64,000 nt of DNA from Streptomyces lomondensis (GTDB taxonomy: Bacteria; Actinomycetota; Actinomycetes; Streptomycetales; Streptomycetaceae): NCBI RefSeq assembly GCF_014651035.1, contig NZ_BMWC01000002.1:620001-684000 (forward strand), written 5' to 3'. Under the pieces are notes generated by a model that was not told the DNA's origin, did not search any database, and worked only from the letters and a program-made list of their open reading frames with translations. A program made the position numbers and the translations under genes. This document shows, piece after piece, positions 9,033 through 23,905 of this stretch (positions are counted from its first letter, which is position 1; the number at the start of each line of letters is the position of its first letter).

Positions 9033-9575
9033 TCAGTGCCATTGCTCGGGGTTGAGAGCCGCGGCAACGAACACGTCCCCGGTTGCGACGGTCAGGTTAG
9101 GCTGCCCCACCCACAGTGCGACTCTCTCGCGATCGCACGCACGGAACTCGAAGACGAAGTGTTCGGCGATGGCCGGCCGGTCCAGGGGGAGTCCATCGCG
9201 ATCCACCGCCGCATTCGCGCGATCCGCGCCCTGGCAGAGGACTGAGACGAACAGGGGGAAGTGTTCCGCCTCCAGGAGTCGATCCGCGTCGTGAATGACG
9301 CCCGCGATCCCGACTCCACCCGTCACCGCACCTCACAGGTCGTCCAGGCAGTCCACCAAGGCGTCCCAGTTGCTGCCGAAATGACCAGGAAAGCGCAGGA
9401 CCTGCGCGAACGAACGGCAGACCGCTGCCTCGGTCATCAGGTCGCGGGAGTCGAAGTGGTGGACGCGCCCTCCCTTCACCTCCAGCTCAGACAGCTGCCG
9501 ATGGACCTCGGCCGCTCCCTGCGGCGCGAAGATGGCCCAGGGCTCCGAAGTCCCTGTGATGTCGAACCCGGCCAT
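9033..9575 (-). pseudogene. Barstar-like immunity protein, interrupted by an in-frame stop
   Basis: The frame from ATG 9573-9575 (MAGFDITGTSEPWAIFAP) leads to the barstar hallmark FPGHFGSNWDALVDCLDDL, then hits TGA at 9335-9333. The same frame continues without shift as GAVTGGVGIAGVIHDADRLL and on to 9033. Barstar-like proteins continue after NWDALxDCLxDL with a hydrophobic strand and a D-x-D/LL segment, as the downstream piece does, so I read this as one gene of about 180 codons broken by a nonsense change. A GTG at 9326, 7 nt after the stop, might allow re-initiation. Barstar-type proteins bind RNase toxins; the cognate toxin is not in the window. Confidence 0.6.
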
Positions 9576-9579
9576 ACCT

Positions 9580-9634
9580 GACTTCTTCAGCTTCTTGAGG
9601 TTCTTCGGGACGTCGGCGAAGTCGTGCAACTGCT
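9580..9634. repeat. Scar: chimeric fragment of an RHS N-terminus
   Basis: Positions 9580-9623 are identical over 44 nt to 8673-8716 inside the RHS gene; 9611-9634 are identical over 24 nt to 8809-8832. The two source segments share the 13-mer CGTCGGCGAAGTC (8704-8716 and 8809-8821). The fragment is therefore what an RHS 5' region would look like after deletion between those direct repeats. It encodes LHDFADVPKNLKKLKKS in the frame of the barstar gene. It marks loss of a second, closely related RHS copy. Confidence 0.8.
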
Positions 9635-10060
9635 GGCGTACACGGACCGCAGCCGCCAGGCTTCCAGCCGGTCCCGCACCGCCGCGTACACCCACCGCCT
9701 CTTGAACCACGAAGGCAGCTTCCGGAGCGGTACGAAGGTCAGGACGTCCCTGATGGGGTGCTCGGCGACTCCGCCGGGGCCTTCAGCGCGCAGGGCCGCG
9801 TACAGCTCGGGGGTCAACTCCCCATGGAGCCGGGCGGCATGACCGGCCGCCGTGAAGGCGAACCCCTGCTGACCGGCGTCCGGCAAGTGCATCGCCCTGA
9901 CGATCCGCGGCGACGCCTCAGCCAGCGGGCAGTGAAATGCCAGGCCGATCACCGCCGTCCCGAGATGGGCCTCGCCCCGCTCGAACGCGGCGTCCCATTC
10001 CTCCAGGTCATCGAGGCCCAACAAGCCCTGCCCGCTCGCCCAGTCCCACCCGGGGGACAT
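9587..10060 (-). CDS. Hypothetical protein with a chimeric C-terminus
   Basis: This gene encodes 157 residues from the ATG at 10058-10060, which overlaps the upstream gene's stop by one base (TGATG), so the two genes form a unit. I do not recognise the family. The protein is soluble, begins MSPGWDWASGQGLLGLDDLE and has the stretch HCPLAEASPRIVRAMHLPD. Its last 15 or so residues (CTTSPTSRRTSRS) are the RHS scar read in a different frame, so the native C-terminus was probably replaced at the recombination point near 9634. It may still be functional. Confidence 0.6.
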   Translation of the reverse strand: MSPGWDWASGQGLLGLDDLEEWDAAFERGEAHLGTAVIGLAFHCPLAEASPRIVRAMHLPDAGQQGFAFTAAGHAARLHGELTPELYAALRAEGPGGVAEHPIRDVLTFVPLRKLPSWFKRRWVYAAVRDRLEAWRLRSVYASSCTTSPTSRRTSRS

Positions 10061-10707
10061 CAGCCCGTGAACCGGAACGTCGAAGTGATCGCGTCGAAGA
10101 TGTCGAAGAACGAGTCCGCGAGGTCCAGGACCTGGCTGCTGCCGGCGACCAATGCCACCTTGCCCTCCTGGCCCGGGACGGGGATGTACGTCTGCATCAG
10201 CACAGCCCTGATCGTGCGGTTGAGCGCGTCGCCCGGTACGGCGATGTCCTCGATGCCGTACGTGCGTGCCGCCGGGCCGACTCCGGGGATGTCGACCGTC
10301 GTCACCTTGCGCCAGGAGTCGCCCTCGCGCTTCGCCTCCTTGACCGCGAGCTGGCTCGCGATGACCGCCGGGTCGTTCGACAGCGGCTCGCCGCGCTCGT
10401 TGCGGCCGCCGACCAGGGAGACGGTCACCGAGCCCGTGATCGGCGTGTCTCCGCCGAAGCTCTCCGCCATGCAGCCGCAGTACAGGGCGCCCGACTTCCA
10501 CGCGTCCGCGGCGGCCTTCCGGAGGAAGTCGACGTACGCGTCCCGGTACTGCTCCAGCTCCGGGCGCTGGCGCACGCGTTCGGTCACCATCCGGCGGATC
10601 GAGTCGTCCCGCGACTCCGGCCGTACGTCGAACTCCCACCAGGACTCCGGCACCTTGATCCGGAAACCGCCCCGCTCGACGGTCAGTGCCTCCATGTAGC
10701 GGGCCAT
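10060..10707 (-). CDS. Conserved-looking hypothetical protein
   Basis: This gene encodes 215 residues from the ATG at 10705-10707, chosen because a GGGGAGG Shine-Dalgarno lies 8 nt upstream; an in-frame extension to 10779 lacks one. No family is recognised. There is no signal peptide or membrane segment. Features: FRIKVPESWWEFDVRPESRD near the N-terminus, a CGCM motif mid-protein, and a C-terminus rich in beta-strand pattern (NRTIRAVLMQTYIPVPGQ). The downstream gene starts on its stop codon. Position next to the RHS scar suggests it belonged to the lost toxin locus, but no motif supports a function. Confidence 0.65.
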   Translation of the reverse strand: MARYMEALTVERGGFRIKVPESWWEFDVRPESRDDSIRRMVTERVRQRPELEQYRDAYVDFLRKAAADAWKSGALYCGCMAESFGGDTPITGSVTVSLVGGRNERGEPLSNDPAVIASQLAVKEAKREGDSWRKVTTVDIPGVGPAARTYGIEDIAVPGDALNRTIRAVLMQTYIPVPGQEGKVALVAGSSQVLDLADSFFDIFDAITSTFRFTG

Positions 10708-10789
10708 GACGCCGGCCTCCCCGTTCGCTCGATCACTCGTGCGGTCATCGTCCCATCGCCCGGGGGCGGGATGCGACAAGATCAGCGGC

Positions 10790-11521
10790 GTGAGACGGAT
10801 GAGACAGCGAGCAGCCCTGAACCTGGCCCTGGCAGGTGCGGAGATCGAGCAGCGGAGGGGGCAGTGGTCCGCGGGCGGGGTCGGGAGCGAGGTCCAGGTG
10901 TCCTCCGTGCTGTGGACCGACGACCGCGCCGGTCTGGCGGTACGGTTCGGCTCGGCCGGCTGGGCCGTCCAGCTGACCGCAGAGGTGCACCGCAGCGGCT
11001 GGGCTCAGCTCCATTTCGTCTCGCAGGGCAAGGTCGTGCAGGAGAGTCGGCGCGTCGGCTCCGTCGAGGCGTTCGTCGCGCTGCTCGACGATGCCGTCGC
11101 CCGGGCCGCGCGGATCAGTCTGCAACCCGCACAGCTCCTCGCCACCACCTGCACGACCGGCTGGCTGGACTGGATCCACGGGGAGCTGTGGCTGCTCCCC
11201 GGCCACCTGGTCCGCATCCGCGGCGGCCTGCTCGCCACGATGGTGACCGGGTTCAGCGGGCCCGACCTGGCCGCCCCCGACACCCACCGGGCCCTTGCCT
11301 ACGACCCCGACGCCATCCGCTCCGCCCACCGCACCAACAAGGTGCTCCCCCTCGCCGAGATCGCACACGCCCGGCTCCACGGCGGCCTGACCACGTCCGG
11401 AATGACGCTGACGATGGCCGACGGGACCCGTCACAAACTGCTGTGGATGTCCACCGAGCCCGCACGCCGCGTCCTCAGGGACCGGCTTCCGCCGCTCCTG
11501 GGCCCTCGGCTGACTCACTGA
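10790..11521 (+). CDS. Hypothetical protein
   Basis: This gene encodes 243 residues from a GTG at 10790; ATG at 10799 is an alternative and neither has a strong Shine-Dalgarno. An open frame extends to 10706 but would overlap the divergent neighbour's start. No known family is recognised. The protein is soluble with alternating strand/helix pattern, e.g. GWAVQLTAEVHRSGWAQLHF, and ends PARRVLRDRLPPLLG. The mid-protein run WLDWIHGELWLLPGHLVRIR resembles PH-like or lipid-binding beta folds, which is only a guess. It is divergent from the 10060-10707 gene, with an intergenic space of about 80 nt. Confidence 0.6.
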   Translation: MRRMRQRAALNLALAGAEIEQRRGQWSAGGVGSEVQVSSVLWTDDRAGLAVRFGSAGWAVQLTAEVHRSGWAQLHFVSQGKVVQESRRVGSVEAFVALLDDAVARAARISLQPAQLLATTCTTGWLDWIHGELWLLPGHLVRIRGGLLATMVTGFSGPDLAAPDTHRALAYDPDAIRSAHRTNKVLPLAEIAHARLHGGLTTSGMTLTMADGTRHKLLWMSTEPARRVLRDRLPPLLGPRLTH

Positions 11522-11657
11522 GTTCGTCCACCGTCCAGAAGGGCGAGCCCTGCGGCGGGGCCGGGCGTACGGAGAGCGTGCCGAAGTCGATGTCCGCGTC
11601 CGCGACCGGGTCCCCGACCGGCAGCCGACCCCGCTGATCCGGGCGGTCGGAAGTCAT
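11475..11657 (-). CDS. Possible small hypothetical protein
   Basis: A 60-residue frame starting MTSDRPDQRGRLPVGDPVAD and including PQGSPFWTVDELSESAE. It overlaps the 3' end of the convergent gene by 47 nt. Composition is acidic and proline-rich, with no domain. Codon bias is compatible with coding but the frame is short. I list it because the gap between the convergent gene and the DUF397 gene would otherwise be empty. Confidence 0.35.
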   Translation of the reverse strand: MTSDRPDQRGRLPVGDPVADADIDFGTLSVRPAPPQGSPFWTVDELSESAEGPGAAEAGP

Positions 11658-11694
11658 GCCCCAGTGTTACCGCCAGCCGCGGCGGGACCGAAGG

Positions 11695-11913
11695 CTAGTG
11701 GCCCGCACGCTCCAGTTCCGGGACGCCCGACACGAATCCCGACCAGGTGGCGGGCGAGAGGGCCAGCCGGGCGCCGTGGGTGTGCTTGGAGTCCCGGACG
11801 TGGATGGTGGCGGTGTCCGGGGCTATCGCGATCTCGACGCAGGACTCACCATTGGTGCCGCTGCTGTAACTGCTCTTGAACCACGCCAGTTCGGCCGAGG
11901 CCTTGCGAATCAT
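11695..11913 (-). CDS. DUF397 domain protein
   Basis: This gene encodes 72 residues from the ATG at 11911-11913. The pattern WFKSSYSSGTNGESCVEIA, then VRDSK and a C-terminal W-x-x-F is the DUF397 signature. These small proteins are paired with Scr1/WhiJ-type HTH proteins in Streptomyces and are thought to modulate them. It overlaps the upstream HTH gene by 4 nt (ATGA), so the two are translationally coupled. Confidence 0.9.
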   Translation of the reverse strand: MIRKASAELAWFKSSYSSGTNGESCVEIAIAPDTATIHVRDSKHTHGARLALSPATWSGFVSGVPELERAGH

Positions 11914-12788
11914 GTCTCTCCCAGCAGTTCCTCGATAAAGGCCAGCGACTCCCGTGGTGGGAGGGCCTGCGCACGGAGGCTTCCGTACTGCAGCTCCAGG
12001 ATGCGGAGATGCCTGGGGTCGGAGACGGGTCTGCCGTTGTACATGCCGTCGGCGCGTCCCACCGCCGTACCGTCCGGAAACTTCAGCAACTCGATCCTGC
12101 CATCCAGCCCCGGATGGGCCTCGGTGTTCGTCGGCATCACCTGAAGGGCGACGTTGTTCAAGCGCCCCACCGCCAGCAGACGTTCGAGCTGCTGCCTCCA
12201 CACCATTGTGCCCCCGACTTGTCGGCGCAGCGGTGCCTCTTCCAGGACGAAGTGAACCGATGGGGCCGGATCTCGTTCGAAAACCGTCTGCCGCGCCATA
12301 CGAGCAGCCACCATGCGTTCGACGTCGTCCGACGAGTAGGGCGGCTGCCAAGCCTCGAACAAGCACCGCGCGTGCTCCGGTGTCTGCAACAGCCCGTGGA
12401 TGCTGTTGCACTCGTACACACCGATCTCTACCGCCTTGCCCTCCAGCTTCCCCAGCTCCCGCACCTTCTTGGGATACCGGACCCTCTTCACGTCCTCCCA
12501 CGTCGCCGCAATCAGCCCACCCGCCCCCAGCACCCGGTCCGCCGTAACGAGGTACCCCTGCCGGGGAATCCGCTTCCCGCCCTCGATCTTGTAGACCAGG
12601 TCCTCCCCGTACCCCACCGCCGCTCCGAACTCGGCGGCCCGCATCCCCACCGCCTCCCGCCGCAGCTTCAGCTGCCGCCCCACCGTGGCGATGACCGCGA
12701 CGCCCCAGTCGTCGTCGGGGTCGACCTCCCACCCCGGCTCGTCCGCCTCGCTCTTGAGCCGTCCCGTCTCCGCCGCCTCGGCCGTCAT
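11910..12788 (-). CDS. WhiJ/Scr1-type XRE helix-turn-helix regulator
   Basis: This gene encodes 292 residues from the ATG at 12786-12788, with GGAAGGG just upstream; a longer frame to 12905 lacks this. An XRE-type HTH lies at about residues 35-90 (LKLRREAVGMRAAEFGAAVG, then VYKIEGGKRIP). The rest is the DUF5753 effector region (YECNSIHGLLQTPEHARCLF; QLERLLAVGRLNNVALQVMP). Such proteins, WhiJ being the studied one, control development or antibiotic production with a DUF397 partner. The third member, an HATPase protein, is divergent at 12942. The target is not known. Confidence 0.9.
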   Translation of the reverse strand: MTAEAAETGRLKSEADEPGWEVDPDDDWGVAVIATVGRQLKLRREAVGMRAAEFGAAVGYGEDLVYKIEGGKRIPRQGYLVTADRVLGAGGLIAATWEDVKRVRYPKKVRELGKLEGKAVEIGVYECNSIHGLLQTPEHARCLFEAWQPPYSSDDVERMVAARMARQTVFERDPAPSVHFVLEEAPLRRQVGGTMVWRQQLERLLAVGRLNNVALQVMPTNTEAHPGLDGRIELLKFPDGTAVGRADGMYNGRPVSDPRHLRILELQYGSLRAQALPPRESLAFIEELLGET

Positions 12789-12941
12789 CCCGCACCCTTC
12801 CGTCGCACGACCCTGCCTCAGCGCCCTACCCGCACGCCCGACGCCGACAGCCCGGACACCACCGGACAAGCTCCGGACAGTCACCGTACGCACCCGCTGA
12901 GTCACTGTTCACGGTAGGCGCCGACGGCCACGCTGGGTGAC

Positions 12942-13370
12942 GTGAAGCAGAACTCCCCCGAACTCGAACGCGAACTCGAACTCGCCACCCAGGTCCGCAA
13001 CTTCAGCCTCCAGCTGTCCCCCACCCCACGCGGAGCCCGTCTCGCCCGTCTCCTGGCGACGGAACAACTGCGTTCCTGGGGACTGCCCTTGGACCCGGCG
13101 GCGCAGCTCGTCGCGGAGCTGTCGACCAACGCCGCGACTCACGGCCGCATCCCGGGCCGCGACTTCCGCCTGCTCCTCTACGTCGTCGCCGACACCCTCC
13201 GCATCGAGGTGACCGACACCCGCGACGACCGGCTTCCGACGCCGCAACTCCCCGACGCGGAGGCCGAGTCCGGCCGCGGACTGCTCCTCGTCGACGCGTT
13301 CGCCGACCGCTGGGGCGTCACCCCGGGCCTGCCCCCGCGCAAGACCGTCTGGGCAGAAGTCGACCTCTGA
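12942..13370 (+). CDS. RsbW-like ATP-binding regulatory protein (HATPase)
   Basis: This gene encodes 142 residues from GTG at 12942. The N-box ELSTNAATHGR and the G-box GRGLLLVDAFADRWG show the GHKL ATPase fold of the anti-sigma-factor/serine kinase class. It has no other domain. In Streptomyces, single-domain proteins of this kind accompany WhiJ/DUF397 pairs, and its divergent position to the HTH gene with about 150 nt of shared promoter space fits that trio. Whether it is an active kinase or an anti-sigma factor cannot be told from sequence. Confidence 0.85.
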   Translation: MKQNSPELERELELATQVRNFSLQLSPTPRGARLARLLATEQLRSWGLPLDPAAQLVAELSTNAATHGRIPGRDFRLLLYVVADTLRIEVTDTRDDRLPTPQLPDAEAESGRGLLLVDAFADRWGVTPGLPPRKTVWAEVDL

Positions 13371-13424
13371 CCGAGCCGCCCTGGGCGAAGCGCCGCTGTC
13401 AGTGCGGCCCCATACTCTGCCCCC

Positions 13425-14445
13425 ATGACCCGCACCACCCCACCCCGCCCCCTGGACGTCACGGCCCTCTACCCCGAGCTCGCCCCGCTCGCCCGCACCA
13501 CCGTCCGACTCCCCCCCCCGGGCGGAAACTCCGTCAGCCACCGACAGTTCCCTCGGCGGGCCCCTGCTGTGGCCGGCCGACGAACCCTGGCCGAGCTGCT
13601 CGGAGCACAGCGGCCCCTGGCACCTCGGTCTCGCCCCGGCCGACGTCCGGCTCCGGCGGCGGATCCTCACGGAGGCATGGGCGCGTCCCCGCGCCGACGG
13701 GGAGGACCTGCTGACCGCCGAGGAGCGGGTGATCGTCGACCGGGCGACCAGGAAGACCCGCATACCGCAGAAGGGCCCGGTCCCGATGGTGCCCGTGGCC
13801 CAGCTCTACGCCTCCGACGTCCCGGGCCTGCCCTGCCCGGACGGCGCCGATCTGCTCCAGGTGCTGTGGTGCCCCTTCGACCACGACCCGGACTACCTGC
13901 CCCGCGCGGAGCTGCGCTGGCGCACCGCCGGCGATGTGGTCGCACCCCGCACCGACGTCCCGCAGCCGTCCGTCATCGGCAGCGCCGACTACCTGCCCGA
14001 GCCCTGTGTGCTGCACCCCGAGCCGGTCACCGAATACCCGGCCCCGCACGAGCTGCCCGAAGAACTCGCCGAGCGGATCAGCGCCTGGGAGGACGAGATC
14101 GAGGAGGAGGCCGAAGACGAGGAAGCCGCCGTCTGCTACCAGTACGACCTCTCCGTCGCCCCCGGCACCAAGGTCGGCGGCCACGCCCCCTGGAGCTTCT
14201 CCGACCCCTTCCCCATGTCCTGCCCGGAGTGCGGCTCGGGCGTCCGCCCCCTGCTCACCATCGACGGCGCCGAATGGGACGGCGGCAGCGACAGCTGGCG
14301 CCCGCTGGAGGACGCCGGCTACACGGGCCATCACACGGACGGCCCGGCCTGCGCCACCCACCTCAACATCGGGCGCGGCTACTGCCTGCAGCTCTACGTC
14401 TGCGAGACGTCGTACGACCACCCGCATCTGCAGAACATGCAGTGA
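13425..14445 (+). pseudogene. DUF1963-like protein gene, frameshifted at a C9 tract
   Basis: The ATG at 13425 opens MTRTTPPRPLDVTALYPELA and runs in frame to the C tract at 13511-13519. Beyond it the coding frame is shifted: RAETPSATDSSLGGPLLWPA, then DEPWPSCSEHSGPWHLGLAP and on to the stop at 14445, including [16 protein letters not shown] and CPECG. Eight Cs instead of nine would restore one frame of about 339 codons. The C-terminal 238 residues are also open from an internal ATG at 13729. The SLGGPLLWPADEPWP motif is the DUF1963/YwqG pattern (unknown function). The change may be a real mutation, slippage-based phase variation or a sequencing error. Confidence 0.7.
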
Positions 14446-14474
14446 CCTCCCCGGAGACCTTCCGGACACAGCAA

Positions 14475-14508
14475 AGGGGCCCGCACGACCGAAGTCGTAC
14501 GGGCCCCT
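14475..14508 (-). terminator. tuf terminator
   Basis: Inverted repeat AGGGGCCCG (14475-14483) / CGGGCCCCT (14500-14508), extended inward by the complementary ACGAC/GTCGT arms. It lies 44 nt beyond the tuf stop and also just after the convergent DUF1963-like gene, so it may serve both. There is no U-run, as is common in Streptomyces. Confidence 0.8.
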
Positions 14509-14551
14509 CCGAGCCACTCAGGTCAGCAGACCCTCAAGCCAGTCCGAAGAC

Positions 14552-15745
<1,194 letters not shown>

Positions 15746-15824
15746 TGGGGTCCTCCTGTGGAGTGGTTCTGTACGCCTTACTTCATCGGCGCCAGGTGAT
15801 CTTTGCTGTCAAAACCCGGGGCCC

Positions 15825-15858
15825 GGGGCATTCACCCGAGAATGCGGGGGAATGCCCC
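15825..15858 (-). terminator. Hairpin between fusA and tuf
   Basis: Inverted repeat GGGGCATTC (15825-15833) / GAATGCCCC (15850-15858) in the fusA-tuf gap. It could reduce read-through from fusA so that tuf depends on its own promoter. It has no clear U-run; whether it terminates is inferred. Confidence 0.5.
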
Positions 15859-15901
15859 ACGAGGCTCCGGAGTCAAGCCTACGGCGTCTGGACGGGGTCC
15901 G

Positions 15902-18028
<2,127 letters not shown>

Positions 18029-18067
18029 AAGGCTTCAGTCTTCTCTCGGTCTCGATGGGGTCTGCGA

Positions 18068-18538
18068 CTACCAGCGGTAGTGCGCGAAGGCCTTGTTGGA
18101 CTCGGCCATCTTGTGCGTGTCCTCGCGCTTCTTCACAGCGGCACCCAGGCCGTTGCTGGCGTCGAGGAGCTCGTTGAGCAGACGCTCGGTCATGGTCTTC
18201 TCGCGACGGGCGCGGGAGTAACCGACGAGCCAGCGCAGCGCCAGGGTGTTGGCACGGCCGGGCTTGACCTCGACCGGGACCTGGTAGGTGGCACCACCGA
18301 CACGGCGGGACTTGACCTCGAGGGTCGGCTTGATGTTCTCGAGAGCGCGCTTCAGCGTGATGACCGGGTCGTTGCCGGTCTTCTCGCGCAGGCCCTCCAT
18401 GGCGCCGTAGACGATGCGCTCGGCGGTGGAGCGCTTGCCGTTCAGCAGCACCTTGTTGATCAGGGAGGTCACCAGAGGAGAGCCGTAGACCGGGTCGATG
18501 ATGACCGGACGCTTCGGGGCGGGGCCCTTACGAGGCAT
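18068..18538 (-). CDS. rpsG: 30S ribosomal protein S7
   Basis: This gene encodes 156 residues ([20 protein letters not shown]). S7 nucleates assembly of the 30S head and contacts E-site tRNA. The motifs [20 protein letters not shown] and [20 protein letters not shown] are typical. It starts 2 nt after the rpsL stop, second in the str operon. In E. coli S7 represses this operon by binding the rpsL-rpsG spacer; here the spacer is 2 nt, so that mechanism cannot apply unchanged. Confidence 0.98.
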   Translation of the reverse strand: MPRKGPAPKRPVIIDPVYGSPLVTSLINKVLLNGKRSTAERIVYGAMEGLREKTGNDPVITLKRALENIKPTLEVKSRRVGGATYQVPVEVKPGRANTLALRWLVGYSRARREKTMTERLLNELLDASNGLGAAVKKREDTHKMAESNKAFAHYRW

Positions 18539-18540
18539 TC

Positions 18541-18912
18541 TTACTTCTCCTTCTTGGCGCCGTAACGGCTGCGGGCCTGCTTGCGGTTCTTGACACCCTG
18601 GGTGTCGAGGGAGCCGCGGATGATCTTGTAGCGAACACCCGGCAGGTCCTTCACACGGCCGCCGCGCACGAGCACGATGGAGTGCTCCTGCAGGTTGTGT
18701 CCCTCACCCGGAATGTAAGCCGTGACCTCGATGCCGCTGGTCAGACGCACACGCGCGACCTTACGGAGGGCCGAGTTCGGCTTCTTCGGAGTGGTCGTGA
18801 ACACACGCGTGCAGACGCCACGACGCTGAGGGGAACCCTCGAGTGCGGGCGTCTTGTTCTTCTCGACCTTGTCCTGCCGGCCCTTGCGGACCAGCTGCTG
18901 GATCGTAGGCAC
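18541..18912 (-). CDS. rpsL: 30S ribosomal protein S12
   Basis: This gene encodes 123 residues ([20 protein letters not shown]). S12 secures decoding accuracy at the A site. The streptomycin-resistance positions look wild-type: [17 protein letters not shown] keeps both lysines of the first hot spot and [12 protein letters not shown] keeps the lysine of the second. It is first gene of the str operon. Confidence 0.98.
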   Translation of the reverse strand: MPTIQQLVRKGRQDKVEKNKTPALEGSPQRRGVCTRVFTTTPKKPNSALRKVARVRLTSGIEVTAYIPGEGHNLQEHSIVLVRGGRVKDLPGVRYKIIRGSLDTQGVKNRKQARSRYGAKKEK

Positions 18913-19247
18913 TACTTCTCCGGTTTCTGTGTGCCGATAGGTGAAGCTAACCTGGAACGTCGCCGACCCACGCGGTCGGGTGTGTCGAATCCCGCGGACT
19001 CCCGCCGCCAGGCAGAATTAAGCGCGGATCACGGTGGCCGGTTACGGCTCGACGTGCGGTTGATGGCACGCACGAGAGCCAGGGCACACCCCAGGCACAA
19101 GGTCTGAGCGTACCTATCGCATTCGCTGCGGTCAAAACAAATGGGCGCCGCCCGCATCGCCAGGCGGAACATGTCAAGACCCTCAGCCGTTATCGATCTT
19201 CAATTCGGTGGCGGCTGTCCGATTTGCACATATTCCTTGCGCCTGGG
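18913..19247 (-). promoter_or_regulatory. str operon promoter/leader region with shared leader motif (copy 2)
   Basis: This gap upstream of rpsL holds the str promoter and 5' leader. The motif at 18963-18987 matches 24 of 25 positions of the S10 leader motif at 2695-2719, and the same CCGACC-GCGT-GGGTCGG hairpin forms. Its distance to the start codon (51 nt) is similar to that in the S10 leader (70 nt). Beyond about 19150 I see nothing specific before the stop of the DUF1707 gene. Confidence 0.6.
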
Positions 19248-19769
19248 TCAGCCGGCCGCGATGGACACCACCGTAAGCAACACCACTACGAGTGCCCAGC
19301 CGGCGGTGGACAACCACCCGAGCACCAGACCGGTCAGCGCGAGCCCGTCCCCCAGCTCCCCGCGGCTGCGGATCTCGGCCCGCGCGATGTGCCCCAGCAC
19401 GACGGCCGGAATCCCGGTCAGCCCCATGGTCGGCACGCACAGCAGCCCGCACACGCCGGCCGCGACCGCCTTGCCATTCGTCTGCGGCCGCGGCACGGGC
19501 AGGAAGGTCCGCGGCACCGGCGCGGCACCGGCGGACTGCGGTACGGGCCCCTGCGGCAGGTCGGCGACGAGCAGCGCCAGCTCCCCCACGGTCCGCGCCG
19601 CGTAGGCCCGCGCCACCCGCTTCTCGAACTCGGCGTGCTCCATCCGGCCCTCGCCGTACCCGGCTCTGAGCACGTCCACGGCGCGTTCCCGGTCGGCGTG
19701 CGAGGCGAGCATCGACGGGGCGCTGGGGCCCTGCCAGGGTTGCCAGGACGGATAGGGCGGCTGCGACAC
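19248..19769 (-). CDS. DUF1707 / DUF4190 domain membrane protein
   Basis: This gene encodes 173 residues from GTG at 19769, chosen for the strong GGGGAGG Shine-Dalgarno 7-8 nt upstream. An N-terminal DUF1707 helix pattern (SHADRERAVDVLRAGYGEGR then EFEKRVARAYAARTVGEL) is followed by a proline-rich linker and two hydrophobic segments (AVAAGVCGLLCVPTMGLTGI; TGLVLGWLSTAGWALVVVLL) of the DUF4190 type. It is an inner membrane protein of unknown function; DUF1707 is thought to be a small regulatory or interaction domain. It lies between rpsL and rpoC on the same strand but separated from both, so it is probably monocistronic. Confidence 0.85.
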   Translation of the reverse strand: MSQPPYPSWQPWQGPSAPSMLASHADRERAVDVLRAGYGEGRMEHAEFEKRVARAYAARTVGELALLVADLPQGPVPQSAGAAPVPRTFLPVPRPQTNGKAVAAGVCGLLCVPTMGLTGIPAVVLGHIARAEIRSRGELGDGLALTGLVLGWLSTAGWALVVVLLTVVSIAAG

Positions 19770-19860
19770 GGAGCACCTCCCCTGGAGCCGGAGTCCTTCC
19801 ATGATGCGCCGAAGCGGCGTTTCCGGCACCGGTGCGTCCACCGCCGGGCGCGCCGGCACG

Positions 19861-19897
19861 CCGAAGGGCGGCCACCCCAAAGGATGACCGCCCTCGG
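19861..19897 (-). terminator. rpoC terminator
   Basis: Inverted repeat AGGGCGG (19865-19871) / CCGCCCT (19888-19894), extended with mismatches to 19861-19897, starting 15 nt after the rpoC stop. The loop is about 16 nt. Confidence 0.65.
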
Positions 19898-19911
19898 CTC
19901 AAGCGACTCGC

Positions 19912-23811
<3,900 letters not shown>

Positions 23812-23905
23812 TATGCGTCAATCCCTCTCAGGGTTGTAAGTCATGGGGTCTGATACGGGGGTCCTGGGGCCGGCCGGGCTCATGACGAGCCCGGCCGAAC
23901 TCCCG

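Noticed and set aside
9587..10639. 350-codon minus-strand frame extending the 9587-10060 gene upstream
   Set aside because: The upper part lies in another frame of the 10060-10707 gene; the ATG at 10060 overlapping that gene's stop is the natural start.
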